From the NCBI RefSeq assembly GCF_000741705.1, contig NZ_JGZI01000010.1:434001-498000 (forward strand): DNA of 64,000 nucleotides, read 5' to 3'. This DNA comes from Bifidobacterium psychraerophilum (lineage in GTDB: Bacteria > Actinomycetota > Actinomycetes > Actinomycetales > Bifidobacteriaceae). Below are positions 7,948-17,807 of the stretch, one piece after another (positions within the stretch are counted from its first letter, which is position 1; each line of letters starts with the position of its first letter). The notes beneath the pieces were generated by a model that did not search any database, was not told the DNA's origin, and worked only from the letters and a program-made list of their open reading frames with translations. A program made the position numbers and the translations under genes.

Positions 7948-9252
7948 TTACATAATAGCTCGACTTACGGACTCTGCAAGCAGCTCGATCTGCCAGTTCC
8001 TGGCACCCTGCTCATGGAGGAATTCCGCCACGTCAAGGCCCTCCACATCATCGAGCCAACACAGGTTGCGCAGATACTGCGGTTTGATGATCACATCCGC
8101 CGGCGTGCGCGTGTCCTGGGAGATGATGTTGACCACCCTGCGCACATTGCCGAGGCGTTCGAAGCGTTCAGGATGGCGCTGCTGCCACAGACGCATCGAC
8201 CGCGGCGCATTGTTCTCGTCACCGTGCGCGGCACCGCCTTTGCGGGCTGGCATGACCGGCAGTTCATCCTCCGTGAGATCAAGGGCAAGCTGTATCGCAT
8301 CTTTCCAAACCGTGGCTTTGACCTGCCGCTGGATCGGGGCATAGCGTTCGAACATCTTGTCCTGTTCTCCCCCCGTCCGCACGCGGACCCGCTGATTCAG
8401 CGAACGTATGGAGCGGAATGCCTTCAGATTGCGTGGTTTGACCTTCGCGGCCTCGATAATCGCGGAATCGGAGAGCAGGAGGCTCGGAGCGATATCGTGT
8501 TCACGCGCCAATGCGTCGCGAAGCGTCCACAGCTCCTTGACCACGGCCAATCCGCGCCTGTCACGATGCAGATCGCTGATGTGCGAGACCCGCAGCCAGG
8601 GTTCCAAGCGTGGCGGCCTCGCCGCGGTGCCGCGGTCAAGCAGCCAGGTGAACTCCTCCTCGGCCCAGGAATCCTTGCCCTGAGCCTTCAGATCGGCTCT
8701 CATGCGTCGTTCGAGATCGATGAGCAGCTCGACATCCAAAGCCGCGTAGTTGCGCCAATCCCTGGGAAGGGGACGATAGGACCAATCCGCGGCGGAATGC
8801 TCCTTCGCCAGTACCAGACCCAGGTAGTGCTCGGTGACGGCAGCCAATCCGAAATGATGGAGTCCGAGCATCCTGGCCGCAAGTTCGGTGTCGAACAAGG
8901 CCTTCGGCTGCATCCCCAGATCGCTGAAGCCCGGCAGATCCTGCAAGGCGTCGTGGATGATCCATGTGGCCTGCCCAACGGCATCGTTGAACGCCTGCCA
9001 TGAGATCCCCGAATCACCGAGCGCGATCGGATCGACCAGAGCGATTCCCGATTCCTCGCGTTTGAACTGGACCAGCCAATCCTCATGCCCGTATCTGAAG
9101 CCGGAGGCCCTCTCCGCATCCGCCGCCAGAGAGCCCGAAGCCTGGCTGAAGCGAAGGCACATCTCCTGGAATGCGGCTGGTGTGGATATGACTTCGGGCA
9201 CTCCCGAAAGCGGCTCCGCCAGCAATCGCGGTGTCTGATGCTCACTCAGCAA
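7948..9252 (-). CDS. rnd: Ribonuclease D-like 3'-5' exonuclease with HRDC domain
   Basis: A 434-residue DEDDy-type exonuclease. Exo I is DAERASGF, Exo II is in IIHDALQDL, and Exo III is YAALDVELLIDL with the Tyr and Asp spaced as in RNase D. A helical HRDC nucleic-acid-binding domain follows (about 215-300), and a further C-terminal region has basic residues. Family members trim the 3' ends of tRNA and other structured RNAs. The best start is a TTG at 9252 with GGGAG about ten bases upstream; the frame has no closely placed ATG. Proximity to the DUF3000 gene is a recurrent actinobacterial arrangement. Confidence 0.9.
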   Translation of the reverse strand: MLSEHQTPRLLAEPLSGVPEVISTPAAFQEMCLRFSQASGSLAADAERASGFRYGHEDWLVQFKREESGIALVDPIALGDSGISWQAFNDAVGQATWIIHDALQDLPGFSDLGMQPKALFDTELAARMLGLHHFGLAAVTEHYLGLVLAKEHSAADWSYRPLPRDWRNYAALDVELLIDLERRMRADLKAQGKDSWAEEEFTWLLDRGTAARPPRLEPWLRVSHISDLHRDRRGLAVVKELWTLRDALAREHDIAPSLLLSDSAIIEAAKVKPRNLKAFRSIRSLNQRVRVRTGGEQDKMFERYAPIQRQVKATVWKDAIQLALDLTEDELPVMPARKGGAAHGDENNAPRSMRLWQQRHPERFERLGNVRRVVNIISQDTRTPADVIIKPQYLRNLCWLDDVEGLDVAEFLHEQGARNWQIELLAESVSRAIM

Positions 9253-9373
9253 TACGTCTTACTCCCTTATATTCGGCTCTCCGACTTGTGAGAAATGCGA
9301 TGGGCCCAACTCGGCGTTATCGCCTTGCCCTGCCACATCCAGTAGATACTGGGCCCACATCGAAACATGCAGC

Positions 9374-9389
9374 CCGGCCTCGAGGCCGG
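9374..9389. repeat. 16-bp perfect palindrome between DUF3000 gene and rnd
   Basis: CCGGCCTC followed by GAGGCCGG forms a loopless palindrome within the 162-bp gap. A second, longer inverted repeat in the same gap pairs roughly 9299-9309 with 9352-9364 (GGGCCC cores). Together they suggest a structured 3' end for the DUF3000 transcript, but there is no T-run. Confidence 0.35.
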
Positions 9390-9414
9390 CCGGCCCAACA
9401 TCCGCAGGCGTCCA

Positions 9415-9930
9415 TTATACCCGCATCTCGCAACCGGAGGATTCCTCCTGCCCGATGGCTCCGAAGGAGCGGTTCTCGGTCAGGGTGACGGTGCCGCCCA
9501 CGCTGTCCGGCACCACATCACTCAGATGATCGCTCAGATCGTCAAGGAACATGCTCGCTGTGAGGCAGTCACGTTCGGCGCGTTCGATGGCGACACTCAT
9601 GAATGCGACACAGCGCCACCGTGAACCCCAATCCAGACGTGGCGTACGCGCATACAGCACCATGATCCAGGCGCTCGGCTGCTGTGAGGAGGCCCCGGTG
9701 CCACCCTCGCAACTCAATTCGATGCCTATGCCGAAATCGGCCATGGCGGTGGGCACCTGAATCTCACGGTATTCGACGCCTTCGAGCCTGCGCATCCGGT
9801 GAACGGATTCAACCGCATACCACATGTCATCGGGAACATTCCCCGGTCTGGGCAGCGCATGAGCAGCATGTTTCCCGTCCGGGGCGCTGACCGTGTCGCC
9901 ACGCTCCGGCAGAGTAAAGATCTCGGCCAT
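9415..9930 (-). CDS. DUF3000 family protein
   Basis: A 171-residue protein of the actinobacterial DUF3000 family, recognised from its central stretch (RLEGVEYREIQVP, SWIMVLYARTPRLDWG-like segment, WRCVAFMSVAIE) and from its place directly before an RNase D/HRDC gene. It has no signal peptide or membrane helix and no recognisable catalytic motif. Function is unknown; linkage to RNase D hints at RNA metabolism but is only positional. The start at 9930 gives MAEIFTLPERG; no strong competing start was seen. Confidence 0.75.
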   Translation of the reverse strand: MAEIFTLPERGDTVSAPDGKHAAHALPRPGNVPDDMWYAVESVHRMRRLEGVEYREIQVPTAMADFGIGIELSCEGGTGASSQQPSAWIMVLYARTPRLDWGSRWRCVAFMSVAIERAERDCLTASMFLDDLSDHLSDVVPDSVGGTVTLTENRSFGAIGQEESSGCEMRV

Positions 9931-10001
9931 ACCTTAAGGCTATGCGCTTGAGGGCCGTTTTCGCAGTAACGACACCAGCGATTGCGGCCGACTCTCGCGG
10001 G

Positions 10002-10033
10002 GGCGTGGCTCTGAGACCGCGCAGGGCCACGCC
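10002..10033 (-). terminator. Stem-loop after pflA
   Basis: GGCGTGGC pairs with GCCACGCC across a 16-base loop, about 50 bp downstream of the pflA stop on the minus strand. It lacks a T-run, so termination strength is uncertain. Confidence 0.45.
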
Positions 10034-10081
10034 GGTATCCCACAAGGGATGTGCCACCCCCTGATGACGGCCTCCTCCGAG

Positions 10082-10963
10082 CTAGTAGACGACGAATCCG
10101 TGATCTTCGAATTGCTTGACCACACGCTGCTTGAGCTGGGCGGAAGGACCCTTGGCATCCTCAAGAGGATAGGGAATGCGCATCTCGTGCCATTTCGGCC
10201 GTCCGAGCTGATGAAAACCGAGCACATCGATATGCTCGACGGCATCCCCGAACTGCTCGCAGATCCCGGCGACCTTCTCCACATTCTCGAAGGAATCGGT
10301 CAAACCCGGCACCAGCACGAAGCGCACCCAGATCTTCGTTCCCAGGGACGCGATCCTCTTGCCGAAATCTATCGTTGGCTGCAGTACTCCGCCGGTCACT
10401 TCCTTGTAGGTCGCCTCATCACCCGATTTGACATCCAGCAGGCACAGATCGATGTCCTTGATCATCTCGTCGGTGTAATTCCGGTTGAGGAAGCCCGAGG
10501 TATCGAGACAGGTGTGCACCCCCATCTCCTTGGCCGCCCTGAATACACGGGACACGAAGGCGGGCTGCATCATGGACTCGCCACCGGAGAAGGTGATGCC
10601 ACCTCCCGTCGCTTTGAACAGCTCCTTGTACCGGTCGATTTTGTCGATCATCGCACTGAGATATACCGGCTGCCCATCCCTCATCTTCCACGTATCAGGA
10701 TTCTGGCAGTACTGGCAACGCAGGGGGCAGCCGCTCATGAACACGGTCATGCGCGTACCCGGTCCATCCACTGCGGTGTTGATGTCCCATGAATGCACGA
10801 AGCCGATATCACCTGTTTTCAGAGCACGCAGCCTGTCCCGTCTATCCAGCCCCACCGGCGACTCGAAGCCCGACAGCCCTCCCATCAGCGTCTGGCTCTG
10901 GTATTCCTTCGAGTCCTTGAGCATATGGGGTCTGGTCGTATGGAACTCCATAACCTGAGACAT
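10082..10963 (-). CDS. pflA: Pyruvate formate-lyase activating enzyme
   Basis: A 293-residue radical SAM enzyme that installs the glycyl radical on pyruvate formate-lyase under anaerobic conditions. The 4Fe-4S cluster motif C-x3-C-x2-C is present as CPLRCQYC, with the upstream DGPGTRMTVF typical of glycyl-radical activases and a GGGITFSGGE motif for SAM binding. The ATG at 10963 has GAGGAGG six bases upstream. It lies downstream of pflB on the same strand, separated by a strong hairpin, so the two are likely one operon with less activase made than lyase. Confidence 0.96.
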   Translation of the reverse strand: MSQVMEFHTTRPHMLKDSKEYQSQTLMGGLSGFESPVGLDRRDRLRALKTGDIGFVHSWDINTAVDGPGTRMTVFMSGCPLRCQYCQNPDTWKMRDGQPVYLSAMIDKIDRYKELFKATGGGITFSGGESMMQPAFVSRVFRAAKEMGVHTCLDTSGFLNRNYTDEMIKDIDLCLLDVKSGDEATYKEVTGGVLQPTIDFGKRIASLGTKIWVRFVLVPGLTDSFENVEKVAGICEQFGDAVEHIDVLGFHQLGRPKWHEMRIPYPLEDAKGPSAQLKQRVVKQFEDHGFVVY

Positions 10964-10986
10964 CCTTGTCCTCCTCAACATCGCGT

Positions 10987-11016
10987 GCGGGGGTGGGACC
11001 GAAGCCCCACCCCCGC
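10987..11016 (-). other. Intercistronic hairpin between pflB and pflA
   Basis: An 11-bp perfect stem, GCGGGGGTGGG with CCCACCCCCGC, encloses an eight-base loop. No T-run follows on the minus strand and the pflA ribosome-binding site lies about 15 bases beyond. It probably reduces read-through or protects the pflB mRNA 3' end, lowering activase output. Confidence 0.6.
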
Positions 11017-11069
11017 ATGTTCCGGCACTGAGCGCATACGCACTGCCCGTATGCCGCTACTGCACTGAA

Positions 11070-13445
11070 TCAGTCGCTGACTGCACCTTGGTGGAAGGTA
11101 CGGGAAATCACGTCAAGCTGCTGTTCCTTGGTGAGTTTGACGAAGTTCACCGCGTAACCCGAAACGCGCACGGTCAGGTGCGGGTATTTGTCAGGGTTCT
11201 CGACAGCATCCTCAAGCTGCTCCTTGCGAAGCACGTTGATGTTGGCGTGATACAGACCGTGACCGTTGCCCGCATCCAGGATGCCGACCAGGTTGCCGAT
11301 TCGCTCGCCTTCGTCACGTCCCAGTCCGTCAGGGGTGATCGTATTGGTCAGTGAGACGCCGTCAAGCGCGTCGTTGTAGTCGATCTTGCCGACCGAGAAC
11401 ATCGAGGGGAGCATGCCGTGCGAATCCATACCGTTCTCGGGGTTCGCACCGGGTGCGTAAGGCTCGCCCTTCTTGTGCCCGGATGGGAAGGAACCGGTGT
11501 TGTGACCGTACTCGACATTGGAGGTGATCGTCAGGATGGACTGGGTCGGGACGGCTCCGCGGTATACCGGCAGCCTCTTGACCTGGCTCATCACCGTGCT
11601 GACGACCCACTTGGCCAGATCATCGGCGCGATCATCGTCGTTGCCGTAGACGGGGAATTCCCCGGCGGTCTTGTACCCGACGATCAGATCGTCGGCACCC
11701 TTCTCGCAGTACTCCTTGGTGCCTTGCGCATCCTTGTTGTAGATCGGGTAGACCTTGGCGTACTTGATGGCCGAAAGCGAGTCGGCTGCAATCGACAGTC
11801 CGGACATGCCGCAACCAAGTGTGCGGTAGACCTCTTTGTCGTGCAGGGCCATCTCGATGGATTCATAGGCATACTTGTCATGCATGTAATGAATGATGTT
11901 CAGCGCCTGGACGTAGGTCTCGCTCAGCCACTGCAGGGCCTTCTCGTAGTTCGTCTTGACCTTCTCGAAGTCGAGCGTGCCGTCTTCGTTCGGGGTGATC
12001 GGCTCGATGTAGCCCTCGTCGATGACCCTCATGCCGGTCATCTCGTCGAAGCCGCCGTTGATCGCGTAGAGCAAAGCCTTGGCGCTGTTCACACGCGCCG
12101 CGAAGAACTGCATCTGCTTGCCGACCCTCATCGGGGACACGCAGCATGCGATGGCCGCATCATCGCCCCAGTGTGCACGGATCTCCTTGTCGGACTCGTA
12201 CTGGATTGCCGAGGTGTCGATCGAGATGCGGGCGCAGAAGCGCTTGTATCCTTCGGGAAGCTTCGGATCCCAGAAGATCGTGATATTCGGCTCAGGTCCC
12301 GGCCCCAGGTGTTCAAGGGTCAGCGTGTTGAGCAGACGGAAGGAGGTCTTGGTGACCTGCGAACGTCCGTCATCGCCGAAGCCCGCATCCGACCAGGTCG
12401 CCCAGTACGGGTCGCCCGAGAAGATGTTGTCGTAGTCCTTGGTGCGCAGGAAGCGCACGATGCGCAGCTTCATCACGATATTGTCGATGATCTCCTGTGC
12501 GTCGGTTTCGGTGATCAGACCGTTCTTCAGATCGCGCTCGAAGTAGCAGTCGAAGAATGCGGAAAGACGACCGATCGACATCGCGGCGCCATCCTGGCTC
12601 TTCACGGATGCCAGATAGCCCATGTAGGTCCACTGCACGGCTTCCTGGGCGTTCTGCGCGGGACGGCTCAGATCGAGTCCGTATTCCTGACCGAGCTTCA
12701 CCAGCTTCTTCAGGGCCTTGATCTGCTCGTCGTGCTCCTCGCGGAAACGAATCCAATGCTCGATCTCGGGCTCGGTGAAGTCGTTGCGGTAGGGAACCGA
12801 ATCCTTGTCGCGCTTCTTGAAGGCGATCAAGGCATTCACGCCATACAGCGCGACACGGCGGTAATCGCCGATGATGCGTCCACGTCCGTATGCATCCGGC
12901 AGTCCGGTGAGGATCTTGTTGTGGCGTGCGACCTTGATGCGCTGCGTGTAGACGCCGAACACACCGTCGTTATGGGTTTTGCGGTAACGGGTGAAGATCT
13001 TCTTGATCTCCTGATCCGGCTCCTTGCCCGCTTCCACGATGGCCTGCTCGACCATGCGCCAACCGCCGTTCGGCATCATCGCACGCTTGCAGGGGACATC
13101 GGTCTGCAGACCGACGATCACGTCGTCCTGCGTGCCATCCGCTGACTTGCCATCGATGTAGCCGGCCGCGAAGGCGTCGATGTCTGCGGGGATATGGGTC
13201 TCCACGTCGTAGACGCGCTGCTTGCGCTCCACCGCGAGATAGTGCTCATCGAGATAATTCCACAGGAACTTGGTCTTCTCGGTTGCGGGAGCGAGGAAGG
13301 ATTCGTCGCCGTCGTAAGGGGTGTAATTCTTCTGGATAAAGTCTCGAACGTCTATATCATTCTGCCAGTTACCCGCAGTGAACTCATCCCATGCCTTGGC
13401 CTTGAGATCGTCCTGCGAGACGGCTGTAGATTCAACTGCTGTCAT
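11070..13445 (-). CDS. pflB: Formate C-acetyltransferase (pyruvate formate-lyase)
   Basis: A 791-residue glycyl radical enzyme that splits pyruvate with CoA into acetyl-CoA and formate, the main anaerobic branch that gives bifidobacteria extra ATP through acetate. The active-site pair Cys434-Cys435 lies in [11 protein letters not shown], and the radical Gly763 in RVSGYAVNF near the C-terminus. Start ATG at 13445 has AAGGAG six to seven bases upstream; the longer frame adds 13 atypical residues. The upstream region holds a CRP/FNR-like inverted repeat. Together with pflA it forms a complete activation unit. Confidence 0.98.
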   Translation of the reverse strand: MTAVESTAVSQDDLKAKAWDEFTAGNWQNDIDVRDFIQKNYTPYDGDESFLAPATEKTKFLWNYLDEHYLAVERKQRVYDVETHIPADIDAFAAGYIDGKSADGTQDDVIVGLQTDVPCKRAMMPNGGWRMVEQAIVEAGKEPDQEIKKIFTRYRKTHNDGVFGVYTQRIKVARHNKILTGLPDAYGRGRIIGDYRRVALYGVNALIAFKKRDKDSVPYRNDFTEPEIEHWIRFREEHDEQIKALKKLVKLGQEYGLDLSRPAQNAQEAVQWTYMGYLASVKSQDGAAMSIGRLSAFFDCYFERDLKNGLITETDAQEIIDNIVMKLRIVRFLRTKDYDNIFSGDPYWATWSDAGFGDDGRSQVTKTSFRLLNTLTLEHLGPGPEPNITIFWDPKLPEGYKRFCARISIDTSAIQYESDKEIRAHWGDDAAIACCVSPMRVGKQMQFFAARVNSAKALLYAINGGFDEMTGMRVIDEGYIEPITPNEDGTLDFEKVKTNYEKALQWLSETYVQALNIIHYMHDKYAYESIEMALHDKEVYRTLGCGMSGLSIAADSLSAIKYAKVYPIYNKDAQGTKEYCEKGADDLIVGYKTAGEFPVYGNDDDRADDLAKWVVSTVMSQVKRLPVYRGAVPTQSILTITSNVEYGHNTGSFPSGHKKGEPYAPGANPENGMDSHGMLPSMFSVGKIDYNDALDGVSLTNTITPDGLGRDEGERIGNLVGILDAGNGHGLYHANINVLRKEQLEDAVENPDKYPHLTVRVSGYAVNFVKLTKEQQLDVISRTFHQGAVSD

Positions 13446-13540
13446 AGACACTCCTTGGTGTGTGATCAGTAGACGCTTCTTCACGTCGCTGTTGCTATCA
13501 AGTGTACAGAGCGACGCTGGGCAAGCTCTGATAGATGAAC

Positions 13541-13554
13541 GTGATGTTGCTCAC
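13541..13554. promoter_or_regulatory. GTGA-N6-TCAC inverted repeat upstream of pflB
   Basis: GTGA and TCAC half-sites are separated by six bases, about 96 bp upstream of the pflB start. This is the geometry of CRP/FNR-family operators (TGTGA-N6-TCACA), with one outer position on one side not matching. A fermentative, anaerobically induced gene is a reasonable target. No regulator of that family is in the window. Confidence 0.35.
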
Positions 13555-13584
13555 ATTCAGCGCATGGCATACGGGAATTGTGTA

Positions 13585-13776
13585 CTATCTGGCACTCTTC
13601 CATCTATTATCCTGCTCTTCCCACTCCTTGTTGCGCTGGGCCACGATTTTCCAAGCGTTGAGGGCATCTTTCTCGGATGCGTATGGTCCCATCCTCTGGC
13701 TTATCGGAGATTGCGGGCCCAACTCGGCCTGCTCGGTCACCGTGTTGAAATACCACTGCTTGTCTTTGTCACTCAT
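13585..13776 (-). CDS. Small SPOR-like domain protein
   Basis: A 63-residue protein starting MSDKDKQWYFNTVTEQ, very rich in charged and aromatic residues, with a PYASEKDALNAWKI segment resembling the ridge of SPOR repeats. SPOR domains bind denuded glycan strands at division sites, but this protein has no signal peptide or membrane anchor, so that role is doubtful here. Similar small proteins occur widely in bifidobacteria. The ATG at 13776 is preferred over a 14-residue longer start because AGGTGA precedes it. It lies five bases after the nadE gene end on the same strand but is transcribed away from nadE. Confidence 0.75.
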   Translation of the reverse strand: MSDKDKQWYFNTVTEQAELGPQSPISQRMGPYASEKDALNAWKIVAQRNKEWEEQDNRWKSAR

Positions 13777-13823
13777 CGATATCACCTCGTCATGCGTTCT
13801 TCGGTCTGTTTGCTGCAAGCCCT

Positions 13824-15512
13824 TTATTCTCTGAAAGCGTTGGTCACGGGCAGTCTGCGGTCACGTCCGAATGCCAATGCGGTGACCTTGGGACCAAGCG
13901 GATACTGTCTGCGCTTCCACTCTGCCCTGTCCACCAGACGCATCACCGTGTCAACCGTTTCAGGGTCGAAACCGTCCTTGAGCAGGTCGGCCCGTCCATG
14001 CGCGTGTTCGATGTACGCGGCGAGCACCTTGTCCAGCAGCTCATATTCCGGTAGGGAATCCGAATCCTGCTGGCCCGGTCTCAGTTCGGCACTCGGAGGT
14101 TTAGTAATCGAATTCTCGGGGATCGGAGGCTGCTCCCCCAACGCCTCGGCCTGCCTGTTGCGCCAGCGTGCAAGATCCCAGACGCGTACCTTGAGCAGAT
14201 CCTTGATCGGGGCGTATCCTCCGACCGCATCACCGTAAATCGTGGAATAGCCGCAGGCAAGCTCGGACTTGTTACCCGTGGCGAGAGCCAGGAGGCCATG
14301 CGTATTGGAGTATGCCATCACGATGACCCCACGGATTCTGGCCTGCAGATTCTCCGCGGCCACGCCTTCGAGATGCAACTGTTTCTGGTAGGCGGTGAAC
14401 AGTGGCTCGACCGCCTGTATCTCATAATGGGCACCGATGTTCTTCGCCAGATCCGCAGCGTCATCCCGGGAACCGTCCGAGGAATACATGCTTGGCATGG
14501 AGATACCCCAGACATGCTCGCCACCACAGGCATCAGCCGCCATCGCCGCTACCAGAGCCGAATCGATTCCCCCCGACAACCCAAGGCAGACACCGGTGAA
14601 ATGGTTTTTGGCCATGTAATCCTTCAAACCGAGCACGCAGGCCTGATAGACCTCCTCATCGGGATCGAGGGCCGGGCTGAGCGTGGCGGGCTGCGCCGCC
14701 TCCTGCCCCTCACCAGCTTGCCCATCGAGGTCCAGATGCCAGAAGCCCAGATCCTCACGGAATTGCGGAGAGCGTTCAAGCAGCTGCCCGTCCGTGCCGA
14801 CCACGAAGCTGCCACCGTCGAAGACCAGGTCATCCTGCCCGCCAACCTGGTTGAGGTAGATCACAGGCGCATTGACCTCCGCCGCACGACGCGCCGCCAG
14901 CTCCTGGCGCACATGCCCCTTCCCCTCCTCGTATGGGGAACCATTGATGGTGAGCAACACATCAATATGCTGCTTGGCCAATTGCGCGACGGGACCCCCG
15001 TCCTGCCAGATGTCCTCACATATCGCCAGGCCGACACGGGCGCCGTGGATCTCCAGCACGACGCTGCGCTCCCCCGGTGTGAAAATCCTGAATTCGTCGA
15101 ATACACCGTAATTCGGCAGAAAATGCTTGTCGTATCCGGCCCAGACCACCCCGTCATGCAACACGACCAGACGGTTTCTCGGGCGATCGTGTTCGCGATC
15201 GGTGCCGACCGTGCCGACGACCACGAAGATCTCGGCAAGACCCTCCTGCTGGAGACGTTTCGCCAGATCGTTCGCCGTCTGCCATGCCGCCCTGCGGAAG
15301 GTGGCGCGGAAGGCCAGATCCTCAATCGGATAACCACTCAGGGTCATTTCCGGAAAGACCACGACCTGTGCGCCATGCCCGGCGGCGTTTCTGCTGTACT
15401 CAAGCACCTTGGCCGCATTGCCTTCGAGATCCCCGACGCAGGTGTCTATCTGCGCCAAAGCGAAAAGAAGTCCTGTGCGGTTTGCTGTTGGTGTGCTTTC
15501 GCTGCTTGTCAT
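13824..15512 (-). CDS. nadE: Glutamine-dependent NAD+ synthetase
   Basis: A 562-residue two-domain enzyme catalysing the last step of NAD+ synthesis from nicotinate adenine dinucleotide. The N-terminal nitrilase-type glutaminase domain has the triad Glu55 (FPEMTLSGYP), Lys129 (YDKHFLPNYG) and Cys165 (LAICEDIWQ). The C-terminal synthetase domain has the pyrophosphatase loop SGGIDSA at about 313-319. The ATG at 15512 has AGGA eight bases upstream. It follows the M20 amidohydrolase gene after 54 bp and precedes the small SPOR-like gene, so all three may be co-transcribed. Confidence 0.97.
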   Translation of the reverse strand: MTSSESTPTANRTGLLFALAQIDTCVGDLEGNAAKVLEYSRNAAGHGAQVVVFPEMTLSGYPIEDLAFRATFRRAAWQTANDLAKRLQQEGLAEIFVVVGTVGTDREHDRPRNRLVVLHDGVVWAGYDKHFLPNYGVFDEFRIFTPGERSVVLEIHGARVGLAICEDIWQDGGPVAQLAKQHIDVLLTINGSPYEEGKGHVRQELAARRAAEVNAPVIYLNQVGGQDDLVFDGGSFVVGTDGQLLERSPQFREDLGFWHLDLDGQAGEGQEAAQPATLSPALDPDEEVYQACVLGLKDYMAKNHFTGVCLGLSGGIDSALVAAMAADACGGEHVWGISMPSMYSSDGSRDDAADLAKNIGAHYEIQAVEPLFTAYQKQLHLEGVAAENLQARIRGVIVMAYSNTHGLLALATGNKSELACGYSTIYGDAVGGYAPIKDLLKVRVWDLARWRNRQAEALGEQPPIPENSITKPPSAELRPGQQDSDSLPEYELLDKVLAAYIEHAHGRADLLKDGFDPETVDTVMRLVDRAEWKRRQYPLGPKVTALAFGRDRRLPVTNAFRE

Positions 15513-15566
15513 GAATCCATCCTAAGCCCGGCGCTGGAAGCCGCGCGGCGGTGGGTCCGTGGGGAT

Positions 15567-16748
15567 TCATCCCAGGTGTTGCAATAGCAGCCGCGCCGTG
15601 GAGGTGTAGAAGCGCACGGCCGTCGGGATACATTCGTCCAGACCGAGGAACTTGGGGCTGTGCAGATTGTGGTGCCCGGGCCGCCCGTTCGAACCGATGA
15701 AGGCGAACACTGCGGGAATGCGACGAGCGTAATCAGAGAAGTCCTCACCGGCCATACTCGGCTGGATTCGTTGCAGGGAGGCGTACTCGCCGACATGATC
15801 GGCAATCAGGGTGCTCAGACCTCCGTCACCGACCAGAGGATTGCTGACGTCCTCCCACTCAACGTCGGCACTGATGCCATATCCCGCGCTGATTCCCGCT
15901 ATCTGCGCACGCAGACGGTCACGCAGCAGCACGCGGTCCTCCTCACTGAAGAATCTGGCGGTTCCCATGAAGCCCGCCTCTGCTGGAACGACATTCCAGA
16001 CGCTGCCCCCGTGGACTTCCGTGATGGAGAGCACGGCCGAGTGGAAGGGTGAGGCGTTTCTGCTGACGATGGTCTGCGTGGAGAGCATCATCGTCGCCAT
16101 CGCCTCCATGGGGCCGGTCCCCTTGTGCGGATAGCCGGCATGCGTGCCCTCGGCATGAAGCCTGACCGCGAAGCGCGCGCAGCCGGCCATCATGGCTTCG
16201 GTGCCGACGGCGATCTGCCCCGGAAGATAGTCGGGATTATTATGGATTCCCGCGATGGCCTGCACCCCTTCGATCGCTCCGGCCTCCATAACCGCCTGCG
16301 CGCCCTTGCCGACCTCCTCGGCGGGTTGGAATATCAGATCGATGGTGCCGGACAAGGATTCCCGCATACGCTGCAGCTCAAAGGCGGCTCCGAGCAGAGC
16401 GGTCATGTGGATGTCGTGCCCGCAGGCATGCATGTATCCCTCATTCAATGAGTGGTAGGGGTATTCGGATTCCTCACGAACCGGCAATCCGTCGATATCC
16501 GCACGCAGGGCGATATGAGGACCCGCGCTGCCGCCTTCGATGCGCGCGAAGACACCGCTGGCGAGATTCAGATCGCGCACAGTGATGCCGTGATCCACCA
16601 GCCTCCGTCTCAGGAAGTCGCTGCTGTCATATTCCTTGAATGCCAATTCCGGATGTTGATGCAGAAAACTCCGGATTCCCAGCAGTTCCTCCATATCGGT
16701 GGAGACCCTGGCACCCCCTGCCGAAGTTTCACGCTGTTCACCGTTCAT
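15567..16748 (-). CDS. M20 family metallo-amidohydrolase
   Basis: A 393-residue zinc-dependent enzyme of the M20D group (hippurate/IAA-amino acid hydrolase, N-acyl-L-amino acid amidohydrolase). Metal-binding and catalytic stretches are HACGHDIHM, PAEEVGKGA, IAGIHNNPD and GHHNLHSP near the C-terminus. A central dimerisation domain lies between them. It would remove acyl groups from N-acylated amino acids or related amides in the cytoplasm; the exact substrate cannot be told. The ATG at 16748 has GGGAG seven bases upstream, which removes a 62-residue non-conserved leader. It diverges from the HAD phosphatase gene. Confidence 0.9.
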   Translation of the reverse strand: MNGEQRETSAGGARVSTDMEELLGIRSFLHQHPELAFKEYDSSDFLRRRLVDHGITVRDLNLASGVFARIEGGSAGPHIALRADIDGLPVREESEYPYHSLNEGYMHACGHDIHMTALLGAAFELQRMRESLSGTIDLIFQPAEEVGKGAQAVMEAGAIEGVQAIAGIHNNPDYLPGQIAVGTEAMMAGCARFAVRLHAEGTHAGYPHKGTGPMEAMATMMLSTQTIVSRNASPFHSAVLSITEVHGGSVWNVVPAEAGFMGTARFFSEEDRVLLRDRLRAQIAGISAGYGISADVEWEDVSNPLVGDGGLSTLIADHVGEYASLQRIQPSMAGEDFSDYARRIPAVFAFIGSNGRPGHHNLHSPKFLGLDECIPTAVRFYTSTARLLLQHLG

Positions 16749-16932
16749 CAACTCTCTCCCATCCACGGCACCCGCCGAAACCGTATGCACCGAATCACCG
16801 CCCCAACAGGCGAAGCCGCCTTGTGTCCTTCCGACACTACCTGCCGCATGTCTTCTCGGCACGACAGCCCGTAGACGACAGCTGATAGTCTCGACAGGCG
16901 AAGGGACAATGCCGATCCAAGGAGCAACACAC

Positions 16933-17748
16933 ATGGGCGCTCATCCGAATATCACATCACCGATCAAGGCTGCATTCTTCGATATCGACGGGACGCTCAC
17001 CAGCTTCAACACGCATACCGTACCTGCTTCGACGATAACCGCCCTGCAGGATCTCACAGCACGCGGAGTCAAGATCTTCATCTGCACCGGCAGGGCACCC
17101 TCCCAACTCCATGCGGCGCAGCGGATGATACCGGTTGAATTCGATGGGTACATCACCCTCAACGGCCAGTACTGCTATGACGGCGAGGGCTTCGTGAACG
17201 AGCTTGCTTTGGATCAGGAGGACATCGCCCTGTTCATCGACTACCTCAGAAACCACCCGACGCTGGTAAGCAGCTTCGCCGAGGTGGATTACACCTACTT
17301 CAACCAGGACAACAAAACCCTTCGGGATGCATGGTCCGTTCTCGGTAAAAGCGCACCTGACGTTCAAGTGGATGATGTGGAACGTGCCTTGCAGCATCCG
17401 ACCTATCAGATGAGCCCTTTCATCCACATCGAGCAGGAGCAGGAGATCGTCAGCAAACTACCGCACACCACAGGCGTGCGCTGGCACAGGGCCTTCACCG
17501 ATCTGATTCCCGCACAGGGCGGAAAGGCAAGGGGCATCCGCTGCTTCATCGAGCATCTCGGACTTGAATCCAAGGAGACCATCGCCTTCGGTGACGGCGG
17601 CAATGATGCCGACATGCTCGCATTCGCCGGCATCGGCGTCGCCATGGGCGGCGCCACACCGAATGCCAAAGCCTCCGCGGATTACATCACGAGCGATGTC
17701 GACGATGACGGCATCCTCAACGCCCTGCGGCATTTCCGGGTGCTCTGA
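16933..17748 (+). CDS. Cof-type HAD-IIB family hydrolase
   Basis: A 271-residue haloacid dehalogenase superfamily phosphatase. Motif I is FFDIDGTLTSF with both aspartates, motif II is in FICTGRAP, and motif IV is FGDGGNDADMLAFAG followed by VAMGGATPNAKASADYIT, the standard Cof ending. The large C2B cap domain between about 85 and 190 identifies subclass IIB, whose members dephosphorylate sugar phosphates, pyridoxal phosphate or flavin intermediates. The ATG at 16933 has AAGGAG eight bases upstream. It is divergent from the amidohydrolase and convergent with the oleate hydratase gene. Confidence 0.92.
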   Translation: MGAHPNITSPIKAAFFDIDGTLTSFNTHTVPASTITALQDLTARGVKIFICTGRAPSQLHAAQRMIPVEFDGYITLNGQYCYDGEGFVNELALDQEDIALFIDYLRNHPTLVSSFAEVDYTYFNQDNKTLRDAWSVLGKSAPDVQVDDVERALQHPTYQMSPFIHIEQEQEIVSKLPHTTGVRWHRAFTDLIPAQGGKARGIRCFIEHLGLESKETIAFGDGGNDADMLAFAGIGVAMGGATPNAKASADYITSDVDDDGILNALRHFRVL

Positions 17749-17807
17749 ACCGCAGATCACCGAAGCCGCATACTGACCCGGTGATGCCCGTATGAGACGC
17801 CTCGCCC

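Noticed and set aside
9253-9414. Possible tRNA or riboswitch in the gap between rnd and the DUF3000 gene
   Set aside because: There are long inverted repeats, but no T-loop, anticodon arm or known aptamer core; I describe it only as a structured 3' region.
11418-13145. 575-codon plus-strand open frame opposite pflB
   Set aside because: It is an antisense shadow produced by the strong codon bias of a highly expressed GC-rich gene; pflB carries the catalytic motifs.
14298-15587. 429-codon plus-strand open frame opposite nadE
   Set aside because: The opposite strand encodes a complete NAD synthetase with all active-site residues; this frame runs through it into the intergenic gap.
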